Part shown: positions 11,787 through 22,790 of the stretch, one piece after another
Layout of the letters: every line of letters begins with the position of its first letter
Numbering within the stretch: position 1 is the first letter of the stretch
Source: Priapulus caudatus
Taxonomy: Eukaryota; Priapulida; Priapulimorpha; Priapulimorphida; Priapulidae
Direction of reading: 5' to 3'
Assembly (NCBI RefSeq): GCF_000485595.1
Contig: NW_014577182.1
Coordinates: 85,588-126,079 of the forward strand
Length of the DNA stretch: 40,492 nt
The notes under the pieces: model-generated
Databases searched by the model: none
Told to the model about the DNA's origin: nothing
Seen by the model: the letters and a program-made list of their open reading frames with translations, nothing else
Program-made: the position numbers and the translations under genes

Positions 11787-12686
11787 TTTTGCATCTCCGA
11801 GTCATCCATCGAACCGCTCCCCAAATACATCGACGCTATCAGGCATTTTCCGAAATCATCGTCCACGACTGACATCAGGAGCTGGTTCGGCCTTGCAAAT
11901 CAAGTAGCCAACTACGCGACGTCATAGCACCGTTCCGCCTTTATCTCAGTCCCAAGCAGAAGTTTGTCTGGACTCCTGAACTTGACGAGGCGTTCGAGGC
12001 CTCCAAGATCAGCATCATAGAAGCCATCAAGCGCAGTGTGGAGATCTTCGACTATCTGCGACCAAGAGGACGTGCCTGAGACCAGACTTCTCCAATCGTG
12101 GCATCGGCTTCTTCCTGCTACAGCAGCACTGCGACTGTACGAGCGGTTTGCCTGGATGCTGCCCTGACGGCTGGAAGATTACTTTGGCAGGCTCCCGCTT
12201 CCTCTCTTCTGCGGAGCAGCGCTACGCGCCGGTGGAAGGCGAAGCCCTTGCAGTCGCCTGGGGCCTTAAACAAACCCGTTTCTTTACGCAGTGCTGCAAT
12301 GACCTCAAGCTCCGTTAGTTACCGACCACAAGCCGCTGGTGAAGATACTCGGTGACCGCACCCTCGACGAGATTCCCAACACGCGCTTCTTTCGCATGAA
12401 GCAAAGAACTCTGCCATGGTACTTCAAGATTGAACACTTACCTGGGAAGACCAACCTCGCTGCCGATGCAGCATCGCGTCACCCTTCGCCGGTCACCCCA
12501 ATAAACGCCTGGTGGGACGAGCCCGGACACATCGACTTCACCGTGCTAGCTGCATCCTTAATTGGCCTCCAAATCAAAGATAGCACCGAGCAGGCGACTT
12601 TCGCTGCCATCCGCCATGAAGCACAGGACGTCACATCGCTGTCATGGAACCCATTACCGCTGCCACCAAGAGTGACGCCTCCATGA
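11787..12686 (+). pseudogene. pol: Ty3/gypsy RT tail and RNase H remnant, unit 2
   Basis: It has the same truncated start as unit 1 (after CTGCAGGG) and the same RT-tail motif TTDIRSWFGL. The body is more damaged than in unit 1: a small deletion near 11915, a shift near 12050 and another near 12305 leave only pieces. These include a frame at 12098 that reads the shadow of the RNase H region and the true frame again at 12339-12686, with NLAADAASRHP and the last catalytic Asp. It is not functional. Confidence 0.88.
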
Positions 12687-14271
12687 AGTCCCTCGTCGAC
12701 ATAATCATCGCCGGATTTTCCATCGAGCACAAGGACCTCCCACACGTCGCACAATTCTGGCGCTACCGTGAGTCCCTCTACTTCTCGCATGGCGTAGTGA
12801 TGTTCGATGATCGCGTCGTCGTTTCGCCAGCACTTCGCCGCCAAGTCCCCGACAACCTTCATGCTGTACACGAATGCCAGTCATCGATGTAGCTGCCGCC
12901 AGGGCGATTGTCTTTTGGCCAGGGATAACGCTCGACATCAGTAACGCTAGGGCAAAATGCGACGACTGCAACAGAAACGCCCCGTCGCAAGCAAGTCTCC
13001 CGTCGACGCCGGCGCACCCGCCTTCGGTTCCTTTCGAAGCCGTGGTGGCGGATTACTTCAATTTCGCCGGTTGCCATTATCTCGTCATTGCCGACCGCCT
13101 CTCGGGATGGGCCGAGATCTTCGCCACGCCATTCGGCTCGAAGCAAGCCAGTGCCAAAGGGCTGGTGGACCGCCTCGGGAACTTCATGGTTATCGCCGGA
13201 CTTCCAGAAGAGCTGTCAACTGATGGAGGACCAGAGTTCGCTGCCTCGACCACTGGAGACTTCCTACGACGTTGGGGTATTAAGCACCGGATATCATCCG
13301 CCTACCACCCGCAGTCGAATGGCAGAGCGGAAATAACCGCCAAGGCAACCAAGCGTCTCCTCAAGCCGGACACTGATTCGGCGGGCCTCTTGGACAGCGA
13401 CCGCTTCCTCCGAGCCATCTGGCAGCTCAGGAACACACCCGACCCAGACTGTGGCAAGTCACCAGCGGAGATCGTGTTTGGGAGACCTCTTCGCGACACC
13501 CTGTCGTTTGCAAAGCGTCTCCAGAAGCTTGGCGACACCGTCCACCTCACGTCAGAGGTCCATCCGTCGTGGAGGGAAGCTTGGGCGGCCAAGGAAACCG
13601 CCCTACGTGACCGATTTGTTAGTCAGTCCGACGCATTGAACGCCCGGTCCCGGAATCTCCCACCGCTCTAGATTTGAGACCGGGTGTTTGTTCAAAATCA
13701 AATGGGGAATTCACCGATGCGATGGGACAAAACGGGCGTTGTTGTTGAGAAGGGCGACCACGACCAGTGCGTCATCAAAGTCGCCGGATCAGGCCGCCTC
13801 ACCACCCGCAACAGGAAGTTCCTACGTCGTTTTCGCCCCGTCATGGAGACAGTCAAAGATCAAGACTTCCAGGATGCTACACTGCATGCCACCCACAGAT
13901 CACGACCCGCATCTCATCCCTCTTCTGACAGTGCCATCGTCGCTGCCAGCATCACGTCGACCAGAGCACGTCGACGTGCCTCTATCACCTCGTCGACCTG
14001 AGCATGGCGAACCGCCTCCAGCGCTCCGTCGGCCAAAACACGGCGAACCGCCTCTAGCGCTGAGTAGACAAGAGCAGGATGCGCCTCCTGACGTCGTTGA
14101 CCCGATTCCGACACATCCGCCTCCGACACCTCGTCGAATAGAGCGCAGCACCCCGCCGAATGTCGCCGATCCACCTCCAGTTACCCGTCGATCGCAGCGG
14201 AACGCTAGAGCGCCGAGAGAATATGTTCCAGAGACTGGACAGTGGACACGAGTTTGCAGCTTAAAAGCTAC
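12644..14271 (+). pseudogene. pol: Ty3/gypsy integrase and tail remnant, unit 2
   Basis: The zinc-binding fragment (12644-12892) ends at a stop. The core frame (12874-13671) keeps D60, D117 and E153 with DD35E spacing. The C-terminal domain is at 13684-13890. The Pro/Arg-rich tail is in a shifted frame after a small insertion near 13886. The stop seen in unit 1 after ETGQ is TGG here, so the tail reads on through the polypurine tract. The frame break between the zinc-binding and core parts lies at the same place as in unit 1. Confidence 0.9.
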
Positions 14272-14276
14272 AAACT

Positions 14277-14600
14277 GGGGGGATGTGGAGTTGTGTTATT
14301 GTTGTGTTACATGTTTCCGTTCTCTTCCTATTTCAGTGTCGTTGAACATTCTAGAACATATTTATGATGTGACAGAACGAGTCATAATGAACCGGAGTCG
14401 TCACGCTCATTAAATAACTGCGCGGTCATGTTAACAGACGTGAAAACAAATTGTCTATCTTTCTGTATACCTATACATCATTAATTCACATTTGTTTCAA
14501 CACCAATAATGCTTTAAACCAGTTTTTTATTTTATTTAGTTGTATAAAAGTAATGCATGTGTACCTATGAAAAAGAGTACGACTCGGTAAATGCCCATCA
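14277..14600 (+). mobile_element. Polypurine tract and predicted start of gypsy 3' LTR, unit 2
   Basis: GGGGGGA (14277-14283) is followed by TGTGGAGTTGTG at 14284, as in unit 1. The TATAAAAG box is near 14543. The right end is not defined and the end given is arbitrary. Confidence 0.6.
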
Positions 14601-16126
14601 GAATGTTGTTAGGGGACGTATTATACCATCTACAGATTTTTCACAGAATAAATACTATAGTATTGCAATTCGTTTTCACTATATATTTCTTTACGCACAC
14701 TTTATTTTAAATCAACTAAAATATATTTTGCCACGTTCTAGAAAAATCAAGCATGCTGCTGTTACAGAATCGTTGGTCATATTATAGCCGTTTGGGTTCC
14801 CATGCTGGACCCCCGGCCCTACCTCATCATTATAATATAATGATTCAGTATAATAATTGGGGCGTCCGGCTAACAAGTAACGTTCCCGTAAGGTTCCTGG
14901 GATGTTGTCGTTCGATTGCATAAATACAATCGTGATCGTTCGAGGAACGTGGCACACTATCATTACAATCAAAGTCATTTTGAGAACGGTATCATTATGT
15001 AACAATTAAGATTCCTAGAACGTGGCACACTACCGCACGTGAAATGTTGCGTAGCTATATGTTCCGGAAATGTGTCGGTTTGGTTACGTAAATAGCGTTC
15101 GTGAATACGTTCTAGTAACATTCTGGGTTACGAGGTGCACTACCGCACGTAAAACGTTGCGTAGAAATGTTCAGGGACGGAGACGCATGTTGTATATTTT
15201 ACCAATGTACCGTCATTAAATTGATAAAGGATTTAATAAATAAATAAATCATGGGATCCTTATATGAAGGTAATAGAATAGACATTTTACATTGTCAAAA
15301 TACTCGCAAGTATGTGGTCTCTACTTTAAATGTTTTAATAACACAAAATAGTGCTTATTTTGGCATGCTACAGTATATGAAAGTTCAGGAATCTGGACAC
15401 GTGATAATTAAGAAAGTCAGGCATTTGTCGTAGACATTTGCTATTTTTCAAACGACTCGTGAATATGTGCTTAGGTAGATGGCTAATTTCAACAAAATTT
15501 TGTAAACCTGAGATATTCTATTTATACTACAAAAAAACGAACTTTGTCTATGCATTCCGCCATTTATTGACCCCCAAACTTGCCTCGCTGTTAGTTTATC
15601 ACCCTGAGGGTGTACTAAGCATATTTAGAAGTCTACACTAAAAACTAATATCTCAAAGCAAGTAAAATGTTAAAAGTATGTTATAATAATAAAACATGGC
15701 GGTTGTTATCGTAACGCGCAATGTATGTTGGGATTCTGCATTTCATGTTGCATGTTCTGCGATAGCGCGCGTGTACGTCCTCTGGCACTGTGCAATGCCG
15801 GTAGGTTTCGGCTTCGCCGTTGATCTCAGGCGTTAGCTGGTGTTTCTCGATTGTCAGCGAGTCAGTTGTACATTTGAGAGTGCTGGTGAAGCACTGTCAA
15901 CTGCGTGTATACTGTGCACACTGTTTACTGTATAAGTACTCTATATGCAGTTAATATAATTATGTAAGTACTCAACAACTGGGTATTCTTTACTGTCATT
16001 TTCAGGCATTCAGCAGGTGAAGTATAGATAGAAAGTGCATTAAGTATAACCTTTATAAGGTCTTTTGATATATCAATGACGGCAATTACATAAAATCTTA
16101 CAAATCAATGACATTTATGATTTCAG
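14601..16126 (+). other. Non-coding part of unit 2 between LTR start and SGNH remnant
   Basis: It corresponds to 7131-8731 of unit 1, with one 73-bp repeat instead of two. The 97-codon minus-strand frame at 14712-15005 has a counterpart in copy 3, but it crosses the tandem repeat and AT-rich palindromes and has no known domain. I read it as chance. Confidence 0.4.
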
Positions 16127-16719
16127 ATGAATTTCGGGTACAGTCTACTAAACTATAACAATTTAGAAGGATTACCCCTATTCACAATACACAGAGAGTG
16201 TTATCGCCGTCGAGTGCCGCTTGAGTGCGCACGCGCGCCATGTTGCTTGGCGCACTTTCAGCGTGTTGATTTCCATCCCGGAGCTAAATCAGGTACAATC
16301 CTGCATCGAAGCAAGGAAACCTTCGTCATGTACGATCACATATTTGTTATGGTTGGCACTAATGACATTGAGAGGAATAGAGATTCCAAGATCGCAGAGA
16401 ACATCAATAAAGTTCTGCTACAAATAGCAAGTATGCATGGAAAAGTGAAAGGGAAACGTTCGTTACCATCTTGCCACGTCCCAGAGATGACGTCACGACC
16501 GGCGCACGCGTTGCAAGCGTCAACGCGGAATTGCGACGGTTAACCAAGAAACATAGGATGAGGTTTATGGGAGCGAACCACCTATTCCTTAATCGTGGTG
16601 CCGTGAGACTGCAAAACAACACTGACGCTGCTTTATACCGATATGGGCTGCACCTGACCACTGCCGGGTATCGTGTGTTGGCGCGCTCCTTCGAGCAAAG
16701 TATCCGCGCAATGGAATGA
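16127..16719 (+). pseudogene. SGNH-hydrolase-like domain, frameshifted, unit 2
   Basis: It is almost identical to 8732-9324. MVGTNDI lies in the first frame, and YGLHLTTAGYRVLA lies in the second, which becomes the relevant frame after a shift near 16460. The frame break and the Tyr replacing the expected catalytic Asp are the same as in unit 1. They predate the duplication or were homogenised by conversion. Confidence 0.65.
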
Positions 16720-16740
16720 AGGTGGCCAAACTGGGAAGCC

Positions 16741-16925
16741 TGCAAGCCAGCCAGCCAGCTTTGCAAGCCAGCCAGCCAGCCAGCCATTTATGGAAGCCAG
16801 CCAGCTATGCTTCTCCCTTTCCCTCTCTACTTCCCCTGCCCATCATCCTCCCCTCCATCTATCTCGCCATCTCCCTCTCTCTTTCTTCTTCCTTCCTGCC
16901 CTATCTCCCTCTCCTCCAGCGCTCT
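16741..16925 (+). repeat. (CCAG)n and CT-rich simple repeat
   Basis: CAGC/CCAG repeats start at the unit 2 boundary, followed by a CCCTCTCT-type pyrimidine tract. The frames across it (16673-17044, 16716-16973) are simple-sequence translations. Confidence 0.85.
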
Positions 16926-18236
16926 TGCGTAGTAGTCAAGAATTCCACTGTTTTTTATTTGCACTCACGTTAATCATTCTTCATCGATCCATTGCGACTT
17001 GTTTAACAGTCTTTGGACAACGATTGTCTGTAATGGGTGATTAATGGTTTAAAATAAACATTTAAATTTAATATTATGTTTATATATTATTTATGCTGAT
17101 AGACTAAACATATTCTGCAAAGTTATGCCCTACGCATACGAAAAGACAATTCCCACCAAAATGCTACAAAATATAGACAGATAAAAAGTACATCAAATTG
17201 AATACCTAAGTAAATACCACACACTCATATTTATATACAATACCACTGGAATAGACTACCATGGAATTGGCAGTGACGTAAACAACGCAGGAAGGTCATC
17301 GTGCACGAATTTGTTTAACAACAAAAAGCAGACAGGATCAGTTTGGCTCGTTAGCAATCAATTAGCACGTCCACGACCTGGACGCAAGTCGTCAGTTGTT
17401 TAACCAGTATTTCACACCGCGTGGCGTGGAAACTAGGTGCGAAGTGACGCGGGAAGTAGGTGTAAAGTTTTTATGGGGTATTGTTAGGTCGATCGTGTGC
17501 TCCCTGGACCGTTTGGCAACGTGCTGGATTGATCGAATTGTTTAAGTTTTATCCGTACATCTACCTATCCATCACTCTATCTAACTACCTAAAATGTAGC
17601 GTAGTGCGTGACGCTACACAAGTGGGTGAGGGGAAAGGTAGGAGAGTAGCCGAGAAAAAACGAAAAGCGAAGACTAGAACTGAAGGGGACAAAACGTATC
17701 TTTGCTTCAACTGAAGCTGGTGACAGGTATAGACCCATATCACACCAAGCGCTGGTGTGCACCGGTAAACGAGTGTTTCACAATACGTGCGTGAGTCGTC
17801 ATTGGCATAGTGACATATTGTTCATAACATATATGTTTCAATAAAATATAATATAAGTGTAATATAGGTTGCTATAATCTACCTATCTATCTATTATCTA
17901 TATATCTATCAGTTCGATCAAAATGCTTCTCCTCGTGGTCGGACCATAATGTATCATGTGGTTTTGTTGCTCTGTCTTGCTCTTAAACAGCAGGATCAAA
18001 TAATGAAATAAATAAAATAAAGTGATGCATCTGAAGTAATATAAATATGGTGCATATATCAAATCAGATGTATAATTGAATAAAACATTAGTTGACTAAA
18101 GGGTGATCCATCATGAAATATGTTATAGAAATATGTTATAAATGGTTCAAAGGAACCGTTTACGAGATCACTACAGTCAAAGAGAGAGTTGAAATATTTT
18201 GGCGTAGCTTCGAAAGTGCGTCCAGCAAGATGCATA
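16926..18236. other. Non-coding, apparently single-copy stretch
   Basis: I see no gene. (CTAT)n microsatellites lie at about 17560-17590 and 17878-17910. A 77-codon frame at 17481-17714 ends in a Lys/Arg-rich stretch but matches nothing I know. The first base shared with the second duplicated region is about 18237. Confidence 0.45.
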
Positions 18237-19256
18237 ACGACGAAGGCTATTATAATAGATCAGCAAGACTCAACGGTTGCTTTCCTGGCAGTATTACATA
18301 CATGTTGATTAGTAGGTGATCAGAGCTGCTGTTTTCTGACATATGTAAATATGTACATGTAAATATGTGTATATTCCAAATTTCCAATACTCTAATAGAG
18401 CAAGTCAAAATTTGAATTATATTCTTGTGAATTCACACTCGATCCCCGTAGTTGCACACGTGTCACAACTGTAGCATATGGTTATTGTCTTACACTATTG
18501 TCAAGCCGACTGCAGCTTACATAGATTTTAAGTTTGACACCCATCAAGTGTTAGTCTTATAATAACAAAACTTAGTCACTTACTACAATTACCTGCTACC
18601 TCTCTCATAGCAATATAACCAGTTTGTGATTGAATGCATGGTCGTATTATTAGAATGAACAAGTGTACAATATAAGCATGCAGTGTATTCAGCCAAGTGC
18701 ATACTTGACATTATATTTAAACGTGTACACATGGTTGCAAGAATGTTACATTACAACGTTATTCCACAACGTTGTGGCCACGTTCAGGGGAGTCTACAAA
18801 TTTACGTTGCCACAACGTAAGTGAAACGTTGTGACAACGTTGCCACAACGTCAACTGGTTAGCTGGGTAGACTTTAAATTTTCTATAATGAAACACACAC
18901 GAACATCAGTCAAACATTATTTTATCCAATTACAGTTGATAGGCATACTTTTAAAACACCACGGTGACTTGACCGTACTGATGCTACCCTACAATTGCAA
19001 TCACTATTGCCAACAGCATATCGAATACGTGAGGCTACATCTTCGGTACAAGACAGCCAAGTACGGCGATCGATTTTTCTATATTGTTATAGTTCAGTGG
19101 TACAGTCTTACCTTCAGTCTAAAATGCCCTCATCAAAACAAAAGGCAGTGGTCGCTTCTTCTTAAAATAGTGGGAGTGGGTGCATGGAGACAGTGCAGGG
19201 GTCAGTATAGGGGCCGGGGTGAAATGGGTACATAGCTGCTGCCTGTGACACTTACA
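18237..19256 (+). repeat. Duplicated block A, copy 1
   Basis: This block matches 35317-36882 from ACGAAGGCTATTATAATAG through to GACACTTACATGACAT. It is non-coding. Within it, 18762-18856 is a cluster of CAACGTTG-type palindromes (for example CCACAACGTTGTGGCCACG). Copy 2 carries a 26-bp longer version of that cluster and a 510-bp insertion at 36186. Confidence 0.9.
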
Positions 19257-19336
19257 TGACATGTTACATGACATGTTACATGACATATTACATGACATGT
19301 TACATGACATGTTACATGACATGTTACATGACATGT
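19249..19336 (+). repeat. 12-bp tandem repeat ACATGACATGTT
   Basis: About seven copies of ACATGACATGTT occur where copy 2 of the block (at about 36885) has only one ACATGACAT. The repeat borders the displaced block B and the N gap, so its length may be partly an assembly artefact. Confidence 0.85.
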
Positions 19337-19641
19337 TCTTCTTTTCATGATCTGTTATTCTTCATTTAGTTAGAGAAAAAAAAAAGAAACTAGTAATGGC
19401 TCATGCGATGTGGGCATGCTAAGAGTATATTTAATTGCCAATGCGATTGCTAATTCATAAGGAATACTCGCGTCGCGACTCAAAGCGAAGTTGAAAGCAT
19501 ATAGAAGTGATGATTATGCGTTATTATCTTGCCTAAAATAAAAGTTAGCGGGGGTGCGTAGCTAGGGAAATAATTACATTGTTGACAGAGTCTGCCACGG
19601 TGATAAAATTAAGAAAGCATAACTGTCTATTCCCATCATCT
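19332..19641 (+). repeat. Duplicated block B, copy 1 (out of order)
   Basis: It matches 39060-39352 from CTTC..CATGATCTGT to AAAGCATAACTGTCTAT..CCCATC, with many one-base indels. In the second duplicated region this block lies directly next to the lectin 3' flank. Here it lies between block A and the N gap, about 2.8 kb from its lectin. Confidence 0.85.
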
Positions 19642-19666
19642 NNNNNNNNNNNNNNNNNNNNNNNNN
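19642..19666. other. Assembly gap (25 N)
   Basis: There are 25 consecutive Ns. The flanks CCCATCATCT and CTTACATGACATTTCACC are not adjacent in the second copy, which suggests a scaffold join rather than a small gap. Isolated Ns also occur at 23971 and 24742. Confidence 0.98.
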
Positions 19667-20210
19667 CTTACATGACATTTCACCACACGGACAACTCCTA
19701 CATTTCGCCTAATAAGTAGTACGCCCATATCTTGCACTTCAAATATTTTTCACTTTAAAATTACATGTCCTCTCGTGTAATTTTCAAGCTTTGTCAAGCT
19801 TACCCAAGCACATTGGGCCCTCCCCCCCCCCACCCCCCTATGTACTATTCGCACACAGATACTAAATTGGATGCTCAATATATAATACGATATCATGAAT
19901 AACTTGGCGCAATTTCCTTTTGTGCTGTATATCCAGAAACTTTTACTACACAGAATCATAGAATCTTGAACGGCGGCTGGGGTTTTTGTCTGATATTGTT
20001 TGTTTTCTCTGTTACGAAATCTGATCCTATAGAATCAAGTAAATTGTATGTGGCTGATTTGCCGTCTAAAAGTGGTTTCTACGCGTTTTTTGCCCCCAAG
20101 CAACGCGCGGTACCCGCGCTATTGGATTAGAAAGGTAGGCAGCACAGACTATTCAGTACTATCCGTTGCGCCAGTCACAATAACAACCGACGCACGGCCG
20201 CGCCGCGAGT
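19667..20210 (+). repeat. Duplicated block C, copy 1
   Basis: It matches 36883-37400. The right part (about 20172-20210, CAGTCACAATAACAACCGAC and on) resembles the left TIR of the element at 37362-38222. The rest of that element is not visible here. No gene is present. Confidence 0.85.
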
Positions 20211-21037
20211 TTTTTTTTCCCAGTCGACATATCCGTTGCAGCGATTTTAGACTGTTCTGATTGGCTGTCACGTCACGTCACTCATCATTCAATCAGAAAT
20301 GAATCATCATGAATAAAGCCTCCTGATTGGTTGCAAAAACAGGCTGCTTGGCTGATTTACCAATATGGCATGTACTGTTTCTATATATATCCTGATGTGG
20401 CGTGTGTCGGACTAAGAACATCTTCGTTACTGTCTGAAGGTCGTTGCTGTTTCGAATCCGGATTTGTTTTTAATTATTTTTTTGTTTTCTGTATTTTGTT
20501 CTACTTATCCATATAACTATTATTTTCTACATTAACGGAAAATTTTGCATGGAATTGATTTACAAGCAATTAAATATTTGAGAAAAATTTTTTTTTATAA
20601 TTTAATTTTATTTATTAGTTGCTTAAAGGTGACGATTTCAGAATATTCAAATAATGATATTTATCAAGAAATGCAATATATATATTATAATAAAACATCT
20701 AGAAGAAGATTTGTCAACGCGATTTAATTTATGTAAATCATTGAAAAATATCGAGAATGCAAAATATAGTTAAAAACATCGTCTGCCTTATTCTGAGTCA
20801 GTGCATACCCCTGCCTTCGGTAATGCATCGGGCTCTTTTCGGCGGATTCGTGACGTCAACAGTTGTCAAACAGATACTCTGAGGTCACTACAAAGGCAAT
20901 TGATAAGTTGAGGTATTATTCGCGTTTTATTAATTGATTGACCCAATATCATGGTTGTATGTTCGGCAGTCTCAACTGCACAAATGGAATCTGGAAGTGG
21001 CTGATCAGTTTCAGCGCGTATTCCAGAATGTGAAGGA
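20211..21037. other. AT-rich DNA without a supported gene
   Basis: Short AT-rich frames (20331-20516, 20545-20727) have no recognisable domain. A stretch near 20405-20460 (GGACTAAGAACATC, then GTTTCGAATCC) recalls the 3' half of a tRNA and could be a tRNA-derived SINE relic, but the 5' half is missing. Confidence 0.4.
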
Positions 21038-22455
21038 ATGATGAGACAGGAACTTGCGCGTGAGAAATGGTTGGAGAACGAAGGGAGGGGGAGAAGCTGG
21101 TGGAGGAGAGGAGGGGGAGAAGGGAGGAAGGAGGGGGGGAAGCTGGTGGAGAAGGAGGAGGGCGAGAAGGGAGAGCTGGTGGAGGAGGATAGAGGGGGAG
21201 AAGGGAGAAACGGTGGTGCGAAGAAGGAGGGAAAAGGAGAGAGGGGGGGGGGGAAGGAGGGGCGGGGGGGGGAAGAATCCAGGGTGGGAAGTCGGATCGT
21301 ATCACGCCAACGGACAAAAAACGGGGGGGCGCGGTCGATCTGCTATTTACTCTGGGAGCAACACCGCGGAGAAGCTGCGTGGATAAGCGAGCGAGGGGGG
21401 AGAAGGAGAAGCTGGTGGAGGAAGAAGGAGGGGGAGAAAGCTGGGTGGCAGGAAGAAGAGGGGGCAGAAGCGGGCAGAAGCTGGAGGAGAAGGAAAAAGC
21501 TGGTGGAAGAAGGAGGAGGCCGGGAGAAGGGAGAAGCTGGTGGCAGAAGCAGAGGGGGAGAAGCTTGGTGGCAGGGAGGAGGAGGGGGAGAAGGCGAGAA
21601 GGAGAGGGGGGAGAAGCTGGTGGAGGAGGAGGAGGGGGGAGAAGGGCAGGAAGCTGGAGGAGAAGGAGAGTGGAGAAGCTGGTGGAGAAGAGGAGGGGAG
21701 AAGGGAGAAGCTCGGTGGAGAAGGCAGGAGGGGGAGAAGGAGAAGGTGGTGGAGAAGAGAGGAGGCGGGAGAAGCTGGCTGGGAAGGAGGAGGCGGAGAG
21801 GGCAGAAGGTGGTGGGAAGGAGGAGGGCGAGAAGCTGGTGGAGAGTAAGGAGGGGGAGAAGGGAGAAGCTGGTGCTGAGAAGAAGGAGGGCGGAGAAGCT
21901 GGTTGGAGGAGGAGGATGGGGAGAAGGGAAGAAGGAGGAGGGGGAGAAGCTGGCTTGGAGAAGGGGAGGGGGAGAAGGGAAAAGCGTGGTTGCGAGAAGG
22001 AGGAGGCGGAGAAGCTGGTGAGAAGTAGAGGGGGAGAAGGAGAAGCTGGTGGAGAAGAAGGAGGGGGGAGAATGCTGAGTGGAGGAGGAGGATTGGGGAG
22101 CAAGGGAGAAGGAGCGAGAGGAGAAGCTGGTGGAGGAGGAGGAGGGGAGAAGGGAAGAGTGGTGAGAGAAGAGGAGTGCGAAAAGCTGCGTGGAAGGAGG
22201 AGGGGGAGAAGGGACGGAAGGAGCGCCCCGGTGAGAAGTGGTGGAGAACGGAGGAGCCGGAGGGAGAGGGAGTAAGAGCGAGGTGAGAAGGCTGGTGGAA
22301 CGAGAAAGAGGAGGGGGAGAAGGGGAAGACCAAGGAGGAGGGGGTGAGAAGGCTGCGGTGGAGGAGGAGGAGCGGGGAGAAGGAGAGAAGCGAGGAGAAG
22401 GAGGAGTGGGAAGCTGAGTGAAAGGAGGAGGGGAAAGGAGAAGGTGGTGGAGAAG
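21038..22455 (+). repeat. 1.4-kb polypurine minisatellite (GAGAAGCTGGTGGAGGAGG type)
   Basis: The plus strand is almost all G and A, built of degenerate units of about 28-35 bp around GAGAAGCTGGTGGAG and GGAGGAGGGGG. A mixed-sequence island occurs at about 21280-21390. Long frames on both strands (Gly/Glu/Arg-rich on plus, Pro/Ser-rich on minus) are produced by the composition and are not genes. The tract ends at about 22455, just before the lectin 3' flank. The corresponding place in the second region is filled by different sequence. Confidence 0.9.
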
Positions 22456-22790
22456 AGGAATTATCTTCTAAATGTAAGGCGTCGCCTTTTCACAACGAGT
22501 ACATTTGTTAAAAAATGATAACTTTAGTACAAGAGAAATCCGAAAGATTTAATTTAGTTGATTATTGTTATTTTTGAATGCTTGCACCAATAGTGCTCCC
22601 CCAGTGAAATCCCGAGTGTTTGTTTACTTCGAACGAAGTGACAAAATATAGGGTTAGTGATACAATTTAACTATAAACGACTGTAATATAAAAAAAATCA
22701 TACAACTGTATCGCCACAGTTTTTGTGTGTGAAAATTAGAGTAGTCACTCTAGTCTTCTTAGAAGAAAACTGCCAGTCTGTAGTTCCTCT
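22456..22790 (-). other. 3' flank of lectin gene 1, duplicated
   Basis: From TAAATGTAAGG at about 22471 this matches 39348-39684 at roughly 97% identity. It should contain the 3' UTR of the lectin. I found no perfect AATAAA on the minus strand close to the stop. A 20-bp insertion distinguishes copy 2. Confidence 0.6.

Larger units (their letters stand above)
10499..16753 (+). repeat. Composite repeat unit 2 (about 6.3 kb)
   Basis: This is a direct duplicate of 549-9358 with the same left and right ends. It lacks both inserted TIR elements and has two rather than four 542-bp modules. Divergence from unit 1 is uneven. The RNase H part differs at many positions and carries extra frame breaks, whereas the segment from about 15250 to 16753 is almost identical to 7856-9358. 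Confidence 0.9.

Noticed and set aside
14712-15005. Minus-strand frame conserved in copy 3
   Set aside because: The copies are near-identical at the DNA level throughout, and the frame crosses a tandem repeat and AT palindromes. Conservation is not evidence of coding here.
19119-19334. MSCN-repeat frame
   Set aside because: Translation of the 12-bp ACATGACATGTT tandem.
20405-20460. tRNA-like 3' half (GTTTCGAATCC)
   Set aside because: No 5' half, D-arm or acceptor pairing found. At best a SINE relic, so not listed as a tRNA.
20949-22333. Very long open frames on both strands in the polypurine tract
   Set aside because: They read degenerate GA-rich repeats (Gly/Glu/Arg on one strand, Pro/Ser/Leu on the other). 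No domain, start context or conservation.
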